Assembly: GCA_019614645.1 (NCBI GenBank)
Contig: JABWDB010000034.1
Coordinates: 2,108,001-2,172,000, forward strand
DNA from: Stratiolaelaps scimitus
Lineage: Eukaryota > Arthropoda > Arachnida > Mesostigmata > Laelapidae
DNA length: 64,000 nt
Direction of reading: 5' to 3'
Shown in pieces: positions 11,958-24,745 of this stretch. The position numbers were made by a program, and so were the translations under genes. Positions within the stretch are counted from its first letter, which is position 1. Each line of letters starts with the position of its first letter. The notes beneath the pieces were generated by a model, which saw nothing but the letters and a program-made list of their open reading frames with translations, had not been told where the DNA came from and did not search any database.

Positions 11958-12526
11958 GGAAGGCAACGGTCGTCCGGGCGGCTGCGACCCGTCACTCGCC
12001 ATTCCTCTCTCGCTTGACTTGAACTCGAATCACCCCTGGCAGTGGCGACGCCTTCTGACGATACGCGATGATCTCGTCACTTGTTTCGTTCTACTCGCGA
12101 CTTTGTCGTCGTCCGAAACTGAGGGCAAAATTTCGACCTGTTCCTTTACTCATCCTTTTTGAACGACCCCGAACGGACGCCAGCCGCTCGAACTCTCCGC
12201 TCACGTCACAGCCAACTCGGCTGGCGTTCGTCCACGCCTGCTTAGTTACTGGTTAGCTTTAAGTGAGAACAGAGCACACGACAGAGCCCGAAAACTCTCG
12301 CTGGAACTAGAGTGGTGTCAGGTCTTTAGGTGGGCATTACATACCTGGCTCGTATCACTGCCTCGCCAGTATCAGTGTATTATAATTATAATAATAATAG
12401 TGTAATGAGGTAAACTTGGTGGTTGAACATTTTCACTGGGTCTGGGTGGGGTGGGCGTGCGCGCTTGGCAATTGCAATGCAGTGAAACACGTGAGATACA
12501 CCGTGCTCAGCGACGGTATTAGCCAA

Positions 12527-12540
12527 CCCCCCCCCCCCCC
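12527..12540. repeat. Poly-C tract (14 C)
   Basis: Homopolymer of 14 C. G or C runs of 10-15 recur at 12635-12644, 22292-22306, 26498-26510, 31269-31280, 49106-49118 and 61792-61806. Confidence 0.95.
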
Positions 12541-14464
12541 GTAGTCGCTACTGTCCTGTGCCGCGTTCCCGGATCAGCAGGCGAGTTTCTTCTTCCGGTG
12601 AGAGCTAGCGCCATCTGACGCTCGACGAACACGAGGGGGGGGGGCATGGGCGTTCTGTTCATCGCTCGCGGTCTCTTCCCGCCCCCCTCCTCTCACACTC
12701 AAACGATAGACTGTGTGTTCGGGCCCTCGACTACGTTCAGAATGGCCGGGCTTTAGAGACTACGTAAAGGCTCCTCAGCTCTCGTGCCGTTCTCGTCATC
12801 CGTCTCATACGAGCGGGGGGCGGCGGGGGGGGGCTTTTTTTCGCCCCTCCGGCAGCGCCGGGGGTGACTACTGCTACTACTGCTGCTGCTGCGGAGGCGG
12901 TAGCGGGTAGCGGGACTGAACGACGAAAGCTGCCGTCTCTACTCCGGCAGCATACAGACTCTCCTCATAGGGGCTCCTAATCATAATAATCCCATTCATC
13001 CGCGCGGGGGTCCGTGTGGTCCGTCCTGGCGCCGGCACGTCTTTGGTTGGCTGGTTCGTTCATTCATTTATTCCTCTCTCGTCGTAGCTCCTCTTTACAG
13101 CGTTTCTCTGCTGAAGATCCCCAGGCACCGTTTCCACACCGCCTCCATCGTCCTCGCTAGCGTTCGCCCACGCCGACGGGGCCCACCATTGTGCACTGCC
13201 ACTACACTGTCACACCGCATGTGGGTAGGTAGGTATAGTCCGCGTCGCTAGCTCCTCATGTGATACGCTCAGGAGAGGACTCAAGAGGCTTGAAGTTCGA
13301 AGGGAAGCAAGGCTAGCTCATTTCCTTCGTTTGTGACAGCACCACCGGACGATGACGTTGGCCGTATGCACGGCACCGTTAAGGCAACTGTACCGTTGGT
13401 AACGGCTTTGTCGACGACGTCCGTCATCGACACTTTCTCTAGCCGATGCTCGATGACGAAGATATCACCTGTGTTTGTCATGTTGTTTCACCAGGATAGC
13501 GCTGGGCGACGCAGGACATCGAGCCATCCCAAGGTGGCTCAGTGTCTCCGGCGGCTTTGCGGGCGCTGTGAGACTCTGCCCTCTTTTGTGTCCAGGATAG
13601 CCATCGACGGTATCAAGAAGCACTGCTCGTGATGAGTCCACCCAAGGATTGGATGCATTTTGACGGGCCTGCCAGCCACTATTATACCTATCCTCCACTT
13701 CAACTGAAGATGACAGCAGGGTGCTGCCGGCTGCAGGCAGCGTTCATCTCTACATCTCGAGGCAGCTAGCTCATCTCAGCTTGCGGGAGGGATCTGACTG
13801 CTGCGGCGATGGGGCGCCAACGACGGCGGCGGCGGCGGCCGCGGCGTTTTTAAGGAGCATAAAAAGCAGGCAAGTTTGTGCCGCCAGGCGCCAAGAAAGA
13901 AAACTAAAAAACTAAACAAAAAAGAGTAGCGGCCACAGCGGAGCTGGCGGCGGCGGCGGCCCGCACTCGCTCGTCCGTCGGCCGCCGACAGCAGTGCACG
14001 GGGGCTGCCTTCTCCTCTGCGCGAAGGTTTTTCTGTGCTCGGCTAGCTCGGCTGGTGCAGGCGGATCGGCAGCCGGCTCATCCCGCTTATCCTCTTCCGT
14101 CCGCTGTGCGTCCAGCGTTCCGAGGACACCCCAGACGTGTATAGCTGTGTGGCCACGTTGGACCGAGCTCGACAACAGCAGAGGCACTTCGTCTCCTAAC
14201 CACCCCTCAACCCACCAGCCCCCACTGCCGCCACCGTACCCCTCCATCTTTTGAGTTTCTCTTAGCAACACCTCGATCCGGGGGGCCGATCCGGGGCACC
14301 AGCAGCAGCCCGAGCTGGCAGTCAGTCCAACGACTTCATCCGGTGTCCAGCGGCTCAGATAGATTGCCGAGGCATTTGTTAGATCCCTAAAGGAGGGGAG
14401 CTCTTTTCGCCTGAAGATTTACCCGCACCCATCTGTAGGCGTGTACGCAAGTAAAGAGAATCTA

Positions 14465-14486
14465 TACATATATATATATATATATG
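14465..14486. repeat. (AT)n microsatellite
   Basis: Pure AT array at the left edge of the AT-rich LINE island. Confidence 0.95.
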
Positions 14487-14959
14487 AGAGAGTAGAATAA
14501 TACAGTGTACGAAGTACAGTTGGCATCAGTGTTGTTCGTATATTTAAACGCCCGCCTATATAGCGTTTCCGACGCTTAGATATTTCAAATATACACCATA
14601 TCGTTTCTAAGAATACGAACAAACAAAAGTTCTCCTTTTAGCCCTTCGTTGAGCATTTACAAGTATAAAGAAACAAACGCTTATAAGGCGATGCATGAAG
14701 TAAATTTGAAGGTTTACATTCCTGTTCGACCGTTAACAATCACAGCAAACTGTATCGGAATAAAGGCAGATGGGACAAAAAAATGTCGCAGTACGCCTTT
14801 TGCTCGCAGCTAGATATGATGGTCTAGCAAGAGGAGAACGCCGATGGCATGTCACTAATAAAGTGCTAGTGAGGAAGGGACCCACATCCTCCTCCATATC
14901 CCGTCTGAGGTTCGACGGCTCAGTAATCTCTGATACCTCTTCTCGTCCTGTGCCGATAT

Positions 14960-16480
14960 TGATCCGCATCGTGAGACTTCATATACGATCCCCTCCACCC
15001 TCCCACGTACACCACTATCCCGTTTCACCTTTACATATTGCCATCCCGAGAGGGTTGAAGACATCCGTTCGAATTCTCGAACACAACATCCTCACCCCAA
15101 AACCAGTTCGGCTTCCGCAAGCATTGAAACACCACTCTCCGTATAGTACGACTCGCTGAATCTATATGCAGAACAAAGGGGTGTCATCACTCGGCTGCTG
15201 CCGTAGTCGACTTTCGTAAGGCTTTCAACTTTGTCTGCGCTATTATTTTCTTCAAGAAACTCCATGGCCTACGATCTCTTCAATAAGATGCTGCGAACCT
15301 TCTCCAGTCTTTCATGTCAAATCGTAGTCAGTGCATCGACATATCAAGCGCGCTCGCTTCGAGTAAACAAATTAGCTTAGGTGTCCCCCAGGAAAGCATT
15401 CTAGGCCCCACACTCTTCTCTATGTATTCATCGACGACATAGTCAGTGTCTGTAAACATTGCAACGTCCATCCCAACGTGGACGATACCTCCCTGTTCAT
15501 AAGAGGAAATTATCCCAAGAAATTGATTCGTAAAGTCAACGAGGCTCATCTTGCCCTTTCTGCCCGGCTTGAACTACACGGCGTCGCCCTCAATGTGTCC
15601 AAGTACATATTCTTACACGTTCGTCCCACACTGAGTCCTTCTGGTATTATAGAGGATACAATAAGTATTAGATGCACACTAACTGCACGGAAGCCCCCTC
15701 CCTCGGAATTATTCTCGACGATCAACTCACAAGAGCAGCGCATCTCTCTAGTCGCAGACCCAAATTGTCAAGTGGCATAAATCGGGTGCGAAAGTTTCTG
15801 GAACCTTGCTACCGCCTACTCTTGTATCATGCCTTCCTTGGACATTTCAGTTTCAACTATGACAACAATGACCACATCACGCCTATTCTCGCTCTCAAAA
15901 AATGCACTCTCAGAGCATCGTCCGCTTATCTCTGCTCGATTCCTCCACAGCAATTTTCATTGCCAACAACATTTTGCCTTGCTCTAGTCATATTACTTGT
16001 ATGTACAGCTGCAGCCTTATCTTCCGAACTATCCATGGGTTCACGCAGAACGGAAAGGGGGCTGGCAAATCTCGAATAACACTCGAGGCAGTGCCACTAA
16101 CGTATTAATAGGCCCCTTATAAACAAAACACTGGTCGCAATACTTTTGCCGTGCGCGGCTCTTCCATTTGGAACTCACTCCCTGTTAGTGTCCGTTCGTT
16201 AAACACATCCGTGTCCTAATTGAAATTTGCCTTCAAAAGTATCTTTTTGAAGAGCTCATTGACGACGCTTAACTCAGGGTATTACGTCGTGCTCTCATTC
16301 ACAATCCAATTCCAAAGGTCCCCACTACCCTCGCAAATGTTATTACTTTAATTTCAATATTAGGAAAATAATTCCTCATTATTATATGTTTGAATAACAC
16401 TCTCAGTTGTCTATCATATTTAATCAATACATTATATTGTATCCTTGTAAAAATTCTGTATACAATTAATTCGTTAATTA
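14960..16480 (+). mobile_element. Degenerate non-LTR retrotransposon (LINE), 3' part
   Basis: A reverse-transcriptase relic of about 1.3 kb is followed by an AT-rich tail ending near 16480. Only the 3' part is recognisable, the usual state of a 5'-truncated LINE copy. Left and right borders are approximate: no target-site duplication or poly(A) tail was found. The motif style (GVPQxSILGP, xVDDTSLF and a C-terminal FAVRGSSIWNSLP) fits the CR1/Jockey group of arthropod LINEs, but the clade cannot be settled by eye. The segment is clearly AT-richer than its neighbours. Confidence 0.85.
14990..16290 (+). pseudogene. LINE reverse transcriptase pseudogene
   Basis: RT blocks appear in order. ILEHNILTP ends at about 15102 and NQFGFRKH lies at about 15101-15124. 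VVDFRKAFN at about 15203-15229 is the block usually read DFxKAFD, with its last Asp here Asn. GVPQESILGPTLF lies at 15380-15418 (canonical GVPQGSILGP, Gly to Glu). FIDDI starts at 15427 and VDDTSLF, the DD catalytic pair, is at 15478-15498. ALNVSK lies near 15587. SLGIILDDQLT at about 15701-15733 is followed by KLSSGINRVRKFL at about 15764-15802. The C-terminal WNSLPVSVRSLNTS is at about 16168-16212. Changes of frame around 15100, 15125 and 15425 and several in-frame stops (for example near 15281) show decay. No endonuclease domain was seen upstream. Confidence 0.9.
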
Positions 16481-16544
16481 CTCTCTCATGACGGGTTATT
16501 TTCGTTCTACACCTGCTAAACTACTTTCATAGTTGCGGCTATGG

Positions 16545-16580
16545 CTGGCGTCTCATGGGACTGGTCCCGTAGGGCGCCAG
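16545..16580. repeat. Interrupted inverted repeat just 3' of the LINE relic
   Basis: CTGGCG at 16545-16550 pairs with CGCCAG at 16575-16580, and GGGAC at 16557-16561 faces GTCCC at 16564-16568 inside it. The structure is a small nested palindrome in AT-richer DNA about 65 bp past the presumed LINE tail. It may belong to the retrotransposon 3' untranslated region or to another small element; no function is known. Confidence 0.6.
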
Positions 16581-17944
16581 TCTGATGGCATTATCTAACA
16601 ATGTATCTTTCTGAACCCAGAATATTTTGCGGAGTGCTCTTTACCATTAGGCCGCCCGGGGTACACACGTGGGGTTTACCCGGTCAAGTCCTCTATATTG
16701 GTCATCTATTAGAAAACGAGGATCGAATTAAGTTATCGCTCCCCTACCGCCCATTGTTCGAATCGTTCCCTTAGTCAACCACCGTTGCATTGATACCACC
16801 CTCGTCGACGAGCCGTCCTATAATTGTTAATGCTGTCAGACACTCTTGGGTCCATTAAGAAGTTGAGCCCCTCCGTCTCTGTCCACGTCGTAACTGTCCG
16901 ACAGCAACTCTATAATGCGATCAAGAATCAGTTAATGTAAGGTGTGTGTGTGCTCATTGCGGGCGGCCACATTTAATTACGCAGATAGACGCAGCGCGGA
17001 GCGTGCAAGTGCCGGGACTAGCGTCTCCGCGGGGGCCAACTTGGAACCCGGAGTCACGAGTAGAACTAGTGCCCAGGCCGCGGTCTGGAACCCTAGCCGC
17101 AGCGACAGGGGGAGAAAGATGTGAGCGCATGTGTTTCTGCAATCAACTGTGGGTCCAGCATCTCCGCAACGCCACTGTAGCGTCCGTCCGTCCCTCCGTC
17201 GGTCCGCTATGGATGTTCGAGAGCCACTGGTGCCTAAATAGCTCAGGGCTTTTCGCAAGCCTCGTAGCCTGCGTATAACGCAGGTCAACGCGGCAAGGCT
17301 GATGCAAGCCGACGCAGGCTGAAGCAGAGACGCGCTCCCCGGTCCACACTGCAGCGGGCCCCGCTCCGTCAGCAGTTTTTCGGCAATAGTTCCAATTACA
17401 ACTGGGACGATGTAACACGAACGCTGCCGACAGTCGACCAGCGAACGAACAAATAATGCAAGCGCATGTAAAGACGACGTGTGGAGAGAAGCAGCGGTAC
17501 CTCTGCTGCTGGCAATGGTCCTGCCCGGCTAGCACTGATACTGAGCACTCGGTGACACGTTGTCGGTCACAGCGCGCGTTGGTGGCGCAGCGCCAGCCGA
17601 TTCCGGGGCTCGCTCCCTTCTACTTTGCTTGCAACGGGTGCATTGGCTGGGGAGGCCCGGGACGTCCTGCGCTGCCCGCCTGCGTCATTCCTTAGGGAAG
17701 CCACCGACATTCGGGTGGGGCCAGGGGGTGGCTCTGGACCTCACCGCGGGGGTTATTTGCTTCAAGAGAGTGCACTCCATTTGATACCGACAGTTGTGCC
17801 AAGTGGCAAACGCGGCAGACCACCGGGTCGGCAGAACAGCACGGCAGTGTGTGCGCTCTGAGGGTCGGATCCGGGGGGAGCAGGCAGGGGACGAAAGGGG
17901 TGAGGGATGAGAGGGGGTACTAAACCAGACGCAGAGCACCGTTG

Positions 17945-17947
<3 letters not shown>

Positions 17948-17979
<32 letters not shown>
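17948..17979. repeat. (AG)16 microsatellite
   Basis: Thirty-two bases of pure AG. Confidence 0.96.
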
Positions 17980-17984
<5 letters not shown>

Positions 17985-18440
17985 TAAGTTCTGAGATAAT
18001 GTGACGCCTACGCCTTTCTTCTCAGCTGTCTTCTGCTGGGACCCCGTACGGACTTCACCCCGCGCGATTCATCCCCGGCCATGCACATCACTGTCCAAAT
18101 GAAATAACGATTGTGATCTCTCTTCAAACAGCGTAGCAGCAACAGCAGCAATAACACAGTGCTGGCAACGGTGGCAGCAACTGCCTCAGTAGCTGGAACT
18201 ACTGCGAAATTAACGAGCGTGAAGTAAGTGAGAAACCCGCAGCAGCAATGCTTCAATTCATGCATAACAACGGGGGCTCCACTTATGGTGCGAGCCCGCA
18301 GCAGACGCCCATATCTGTTGAACGTAGTGAACCAGTCGAGGCAATATTGTGTCTGTGTGTGTGACTGTGCGAGTGGGTCCTCAACTGTGGGGCTAAGACG
18401 ATGGTATACCACCCATCGAGGCAAAACGACTGGTAGGCTC

Positions 18441-18442
18441 GT

Positions 18443-18512
<70 letters not shown>

Positions 18513-18525
18513 CTATATATATATA
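18441..18525. repeat. Long imperfect (TA)n array
   Basis: About 85 bp of TA with CA, TG and TC interruptions, the longest AT array in the window. Confidence 0.96.
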
Positions 18526-19594
18526 AGGGGTACAATTACACGACTTACTTCGGTAAATGTATACGATAGTTCTCACCCTAATACGATTGTTGCAATACCA
18601 CTACCCATTTTAAAATAAATACAGGCAAATTTTGCCTGACTTGAGATAGCCTCAATGTCATAATATATGTCAGAACCTTGCGGTGAGTGGCTCTCGTCCG
18701 CCGGTCATCGAGTTGAGCTCAACACTAGAAGCATCAGAAAATTCGTACGATCCGGTTCGTTGTTCGCGTTCGCCCTGTGCCAGCGGGCCTGAACTCATAT
18801 CGTCTGTCTCGCGAACATCATCCCTATCTGCCACTAGGACCGCCAGGCCAAATGCTGAGCTCCGAGTCCCGCGCCCCCACCAAACTCGCGCTTGCGCGGT
18901 TCCCCCGCTGTCCTTTATGCCTCACCTCGTGTCGTGTTGTGCAATGTGCAACGCGATACTCGGCAGTGGCTAAGCTTCAGCGGTCGGTCGGTCGGTCGAT
19001 CGGCAGGCCCGGCCAGGCCCAGCCCGAAAGGCCCGGCCTGTACCCCGGCTCGGGGGTCTCTCCTCGCAGTCGTTCCACCGGCGAATGATGCGCTGGTGCG
19101 TGGAATTCAAACGAGTACATCTCATGCTGCCGCTGCAAGCTCTCATACGGCAGGCGTTGTTCCACCTCTACTGCGGCGGCCGCCGCCATCCCTCACGCTC
19201 GTCTTGCAAGTGCTGCCGTGACGCACGTCGCCTCCACTCGAGCAGCACTCGCTGGCATAACGAGACCTCTAGCGGGGATCACCCGCCTCGCATTCGGTAA
19301 CCTGTCGGGCTAATGATGACAAGCAGATAGTCCCGCCTCGTACCCTCGGGCACTCCTCGTGCCCACCTCATCTTCATCCTCGCTTCTATCTTGTAGTCTA
19401 TGCACGTAGACCTCGTACTCGATCGTATTGTACTCCCCCTGTCACGCTGTCTAGTTAGCGTTCATATCATTATTATGCTTTACTGATCCGAGCCTGAACA
19501 AGCCTCGGTCGCTGCTCCGTGTCTCTTGGCTGTATAGCAGAACGACCCAGACGACACAAGACTAAAAAATAGGTGTTAACACCTTCTTTTTTTT

Positions 19595-19766
19595 CTAACC
19601 CCAATAGTGGAAGCACGATTCGATTTCCTTGAATTCGCCGCTTCGTAATTCGTTCGTCATTAGGTCGGCGCTCCCACTGGGCTGCCCTGCGCGCAGTCCC
19701 TCAATTGCTATCTGTCTCTCTGCATCGCCTAAAACTCCATTTTCCATTCGCTTAAATACCTGTGGC
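19595..19766 (-). other. Possible terminal exon, unrecognised
   Basis: After a CCACAG that could be a 3' splice site (about 19767-19772), the minus strand stays open for about 56 codons to a TAG at 19595-19597. Composition is balanced (Glu, Asp, Lys, Leu, Ile). No AATAAA was seen downstream and no family is recognised. Chance remains likely. Confidence 0.13.
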
Positions 19767-19928
19767 ACGCACGGGGAACTTTGAGCAACGAACGGAACGA
19801 ACATCGATGGACGACATTGGAACGCCGATGGGATATGAAAGGTTTCGCATCGGAAGGTGTTCCTATATATAGCACTATGGCAATACAGACAAAGGGTGCT
19901 GCCGTCGGAGAAAGAAGCGCCATTCTTC

Positions 19929-19957
19929 GCGGCGGCGGCGGCGGCGGCGGCGGCGGT
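19929..19957. repeat. (CGG)9 microsatellite
   Basis: Nine GGC/CGG units. Confidence 0.95.
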
Positions 19958-20331
19958 AGAGGGACGCCGTTCTCGACGCCGCCCGGCCGGCGTCGGCTCC
20001 TGTTCTCGTTGCGTTCCACCTTCAGCGGTGGAGGGCCAGGACAGATTCTGTAAACATGATGGATGGGCGATAATTCGTGTCTTTGGCTCGCTCTCCCTTG
20101 GGAACGCCGCGCGATGGCGGGGACTGGCCTCCTCCTCCCTGGCTGTCTTGGCTGCTGTGCAGGTTACCTACACCTCTTCGCCCCCGCCCCCCTTCTCCGA
20201 ACTGCATCGGCAAGGGCCAGACCCTGCTAGGCCTTGGCATGCTTCACTCCTGGAACTGATCCTGTCTCCGTCATGGGGCGTTCATCGCCGTCCTGCCTAC
20301 CTACCAACTGCATCCTGACACCGGCAATGCC

Positions 20332-20349
20332 TGCAGCAGCAGCAGCAGC
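20332..20349. repeat. (GCA)6 microsatellite
   Basis: Six GCA units, followed about 125 bp later by CTG units at 20474-20500. Confidence 0.94.
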
Positions 20350-22291
20350 CACCGAGAGGAGACAACGAAACGACCCCTATTTAGCCAAGCGAACCCTGGG
20401 GATTTGCCGCGGCGACCTCTTTCCTCGCGCCCGAGACGTCACCCTTTCCGGACCATCAGTTTAGTATGGTGAAGAGCTGCTGCTGCTGCTACTGCTGCTG
20501 TTCCTGCTGGAGTAACGCGAAACTACAAGGCCTAGAAATCGCCTAGACGAAATCAGCCATCTGCGCGGTCGGCGACCTTCTGATTGAATAAAGGGGCTGG
20601 TAGGTCGAGTTAGCTATTGCAGACACAACCGGTTTTCTTTACAGAGGGATGTGTGTCTGCGATAGGTGGGTGTGTTTTCTCCGGATAGCAAAGGCCATTC
20701 TGGCAGCGTCATCAATGCCGTGAAATTTGTTGATGCCCAAGTGTAGAACGACTCGTAACTTATACTGAAGTTGGGGTTGCACGCACGCTTGTAGCGGTGC
20801 TCTGCATAGTTATTTCTGCATATAGCAGATTAATCAGACATGGCCTGTTGTTTGTTCTATGTAGTCCCATACGTATAAGACTCCAACGGCGATATGGACG
20901 AAAGAATGGGAAGTCGAGTGCAGTCGGATCTTCCTATAGTGATCGTTGACATTAATTATCGCGTCTCCATACATGTTTGATGTCTCGTTCATTAATAATA
21001 TATAGCTCTCCGTACATTATATCCCAAGCTTTATACGAATATCTGCATACATAATACATACAGATCGACCAAAGACAAATATTTACCAGCGCGCGCGCGC
21101 GGCATCCCACGAATCGGAGTTGTAACGGAGCAAAACCCTATTTCATTGATGTTCCCGAAGTCGGCTCATGTCGCAGCTCACTCTGTTTGTATATACATAC
21201 ATACATATAAACTGCACGTATGATATGAGATTGACAAGTGGGCCCCTGCTCCGTCCGTATGCAAACTCCGAGTGGCTGGCTGCGCTTGCTCAGCGCCCCG
21301 AGGCATCAAAGCACCGCGGATGGCATCAAACGACGTCGGTGGTGGCAGCGGCGACGACCTCATTCGAAACGAATACGCGCGACTTACCGAGACCAAAAAT
21401 GCAGTGGGCAGAACAGCGAGCAATGACCGTTGAAGAGGCCCAGCCCGCGATAGCATCTCGCGGGCTTGGCCCATCGCTCCACCAGCGCCACGACGAGGCG
21501 AATGTGGAGGTCACGCAACAGACAAAGGAAGGGCAGGATCATCCATGGAACTATAATACATTGCCTGGCCACCCAACGAGGGGGTTTGGGGGTTGCCATG
21601 TTCCCCCAAACCTCCTCGTGGGGGGGCGGCCCTCTCATGCGAGTGAACAGTAGAACCGGCAGCGACGGCTGTATCAAGTATTACGAATTCGTCTCCTACC
21701 ACCAGTGGCTGTATGATAGTTATGACAGTAGTGCACCTCCGGAACCTCAATGTGCGCAAGCTGTCTCCACTGAGATGCTGCTGGTTGGGGGTAGGAGCGT
21801 TCCCATGATGTGAAGCAAGCCACGGTGTTGCTTCTGTGGGACCAACAGCTGAATCTTCCGCCGACGACCACTGACTGACAGACAGACACAATCGACTAGT
21901 TCGTCCGCGTGTGTTCTGCTCGCTGCCCCACAGACAGTAATAGGGCCATCGGCCGGCCTTGAAACACGTCTGCCGTCTCGGTGGGCCAGACCGTCAGCTC
22001 CGGAGCCCGGGAGCCCCTGGGGCTCCAACCACCCTCCACGCCCGCTCACTTGGTCGGCTATCTGTCGACGCAGTGCGTTGCTGCTCCCGAAACTCGAGCC
22101 CGCGAAAGCAGCACTTCCGTATAGAGTGGTATAGTATCGCGGAACGCGGGAGGGGGGGGCAGACAGTCAGGCAGGCAGAGGGATGGGGGGCGCGGGAAAA
22201 CAGCCGGCCGGCCAATGGAGGTCGTATCGTCCGTCACGGTTCCCCCAGAAACAAACTGAACTGCCCCACGTTGCCTGCTGACGGCGAAACT

Positions 22292-22306
22292 CCCCCCCCC
22301 CCCCCC
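22292..22306. repeat. Poly-C tract (15 C)
   Basis: Homopolymer of 15 C in GC-rich DNA. Confidence 0.94.
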
Positions 22307-23707
22307 GCGGGCGTCCCCAGAATCCTCAAAACGGCGCTTCCGAGCTGGGACGCGAGGGAGTCACAGCTAGAGATAGAGTCGGCGAACGTTGGAACACAAC
22401 GGCGACTCGGGGACGAAGGCAACTGGGCCGGCAGCGTCGTTGTTGTTGCTGTCGCCACCGCCGCCATCGCCGCTGGGAGTCGGAATTCCTAACGAATGCT
22501 CAAGGGATTCTGTAATGGGATGCTCCCGGGGCAGGCCCAAAGGCGCCCAACGAACTGCACTGTGCTGCTTTGCACTGCACCGCCATCGTCCAAGGGTATC
22601 CGATCCTACACTTGGAGCGCCATCGACGGGTGTTCGCAAGAGAGCAATGTTTCGCTATCCTCTTCGTCCTCTGCACAAGGCACTCTCTATCTATCTCTTC
22701 ACTCGCTCTCTCTCGCTCGCTCTCTCTCTCGCGATCTCTTTGGTTTCCATTCTGTCTGCGGCATCGGCTCAGCCACTACCCCTACTTCTCTACCAGTAGT
22801 ACTGGCTTCCCTGAACGACGTCGGCGGTAGCGGACTCCCGCTCGGGATCACCGAGCAGTCACCGATGCAGCGGCCGCGGCCGACTACTGCTGCTGCTGAT
22901 GCTGCCAGCGTTTCCCCATGCCAGCCGTGGGCGTCGGCGGGGGGCCGGCAGCCTTAGCCTGACGTTACCTTCGGCTGAGCACTCCATTAGTTTTAATAAA
23001 AGTTAAACACGGCATTGCTCTCTCGCTCGCTCTCTTGTGCTCTCTTGTTCGACGCGGGCGAAGTGCAGACCCCCCCCGGTGGCCCCATGCACTGGTCCGG
23101 CACTCGGCCACCGAGTACCAGGGTGGATTGAGCAGGGCCCTCGGTGACTCGGGGTCGAGACGACGCGGGCTGGGCTCACCCGGGACGCCTTGCCGTCGGC
23201 GAGCGGCCGTGGAACCGGGCTGCCGGGTAGAACGTCAGATTCGACCAGTCACTTGCGTTCGCATGAGAGCAAGAGCTGCGCCAGAGGTGGCTACAGAAGC
23301 AAAATCAGCCGCCGTGGCTTTTAGCAATCGCAAAATCTCGTAGTGAAGCAGCAGACCAGGCTGCAGCCCTGTCTGCAGCGGTAGCGACTGTGACGGCTGT
23401 ATGCGCAGTTGTAATCGATGTACGTAGTCGAGTAGAAAAATAGTACCAGCCCAGAGTTTGCTGTGTTGCTGCATTAGATGGTACAGCGTTCGACATGGCA
23501 CGTAAACGAGTATGATGTGCATGTAGCCGTCTGAGACAACCTATCCATAGAGCAGCTGGATCGTGCCGAAGATGTGTGCCTTTGAGTTCAATGTACTCAC
23601 GCTACCGAAGGTAGAACTGTCACATACTCGTATAATATATTTTCTCGTGGCAGGCTAAACATATTTCTCGCTATACATATATATATATGCAGTGACCCGT
23701 TAGAACA

Positions 23708-23709
<2 letters not shown>

Positions 23710-23750
<41 letters not shown>
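23710..23750. repeat. (AT)20 microsatellite
   Basis: Forty-one bases of pure AT, with a shorter AT tract about 35 bp upstream. Confidence 0.96.
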
Positions 23751-23752
<2 letters not shown>

Positions 23753-24745
23753 TATAGACCGAGGGGTATAGAAGCAGTTTCGCGTCGAATTAGCCTTGCC
23801 GTGTAGCGGTTTAATAGTATATAGCACATAAGCGACCGGCCCACAAGCGAATCCCTGCGGCTGGCACTAACTAACTGTGTCAGAGAACCTCGGCACTTTG
23901 GCTTGACACGTCTTTGGCACGTCATATCCACCGTTCGCGCTGCAATCATACGCGACCGTTTGCGTCAGGACAGCTATTCGGCAGCAGTTCTCAGAGAAGC
24001 TCCGAAACCGGAGCAGGGTCTGTCATGGCGCCGTTATCTCAGCCACCTCTGAGACTGTTGTTGCATAGCAAATGAAAGGAGCGTAAAGAGAAGGGTGCAT
24101 CTAGCCAATTGTAGCATCAAGTACTAGAAGTAACACTGGATGCTCTGTAGGCCGGCACAGAGCAGAGGGGATGGGCGGTGCCACTTATCTGCTGCTGCTG
24201 CTGCTAGCGGGCTATGGATATGAGCTTGTGAGCTTCTATTATGCCAGGAGAGTCTGCTATTTAGTGACGGCATAGGTCGGCGAAGTAGCACTCGAAGTTC
24301 GCCTTGGTCAAACGGATAAGCTAATAATAATAATAAGGGTTGTACGCGCGTTTGCGCCCACCACTGCGTCGAAGGTGACACTGACAGCAAGATATCGGCG
24401 GGACACGGCGGCGCATTGACTTTCGACAATAGAATCAAATAAATAGAGGATGTTGCTTTGTAGTGAGAGACGAACGCTGTCACAGCCGAGTATGCGATAC
24501 TGTGGCAATGGTGATAATAAATGACAGTCTACTAGCAATGTTACAACAGCTGCATTGACTAACGCGAGAAATGCAAAGTTTAACTTTGATGTCCTTGTAA
24601 ATTTCGTAAAAACATGTATCGCTTTGCATGCGTTTATCCCATCGGGAGAAAATCGCTCGAAATTATACAACATTAGTATGAAGATCCTGATGACAGCTAC
24701 TTATCGGATTCTGTTTAAGGATAACCGCGTTCGTTAATTGTTCAC

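Larger units (their letters stand above)
6101..14400. other. Region without recognisable genes; repeats and a tRNA-like relic
   Basis: Holds (CG)8, (TA)n, (CA)n, (AAT)n, (CGG)15 and poly-C/poly-G tracts plus the tRNA-like element at about 11.9 kb. Overlapping minus-strand frames at 13281-13698 have a natural composition but match nothing I know. Confidence 0.6.

Noticed and set aside
12343..12352. Minus-strand CCAG/GTATGT as a further recursive site
   Set aside because: No pyrimidine tract or branch-like motif precedes it.
13281..13632. ABC-transporter ATP-binding domain
   Set aside because: A few residues resembled family blocks, but no Walker A, signature or Walker B motif could be found.
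18228..18569. Frames rich in alternating Ile and Tyr resembling membrane segments
   Set aside because: They are translations of the (TA)n array. The same holds near 23700, 25150, 27580 and 62300.
19560..19612. Plus-strand pyrimidine tract ending CCAATAG as a 3' splice site
   Set aside because: The tract is good, but the following frame matches nothing and the minus strand is equally open there.
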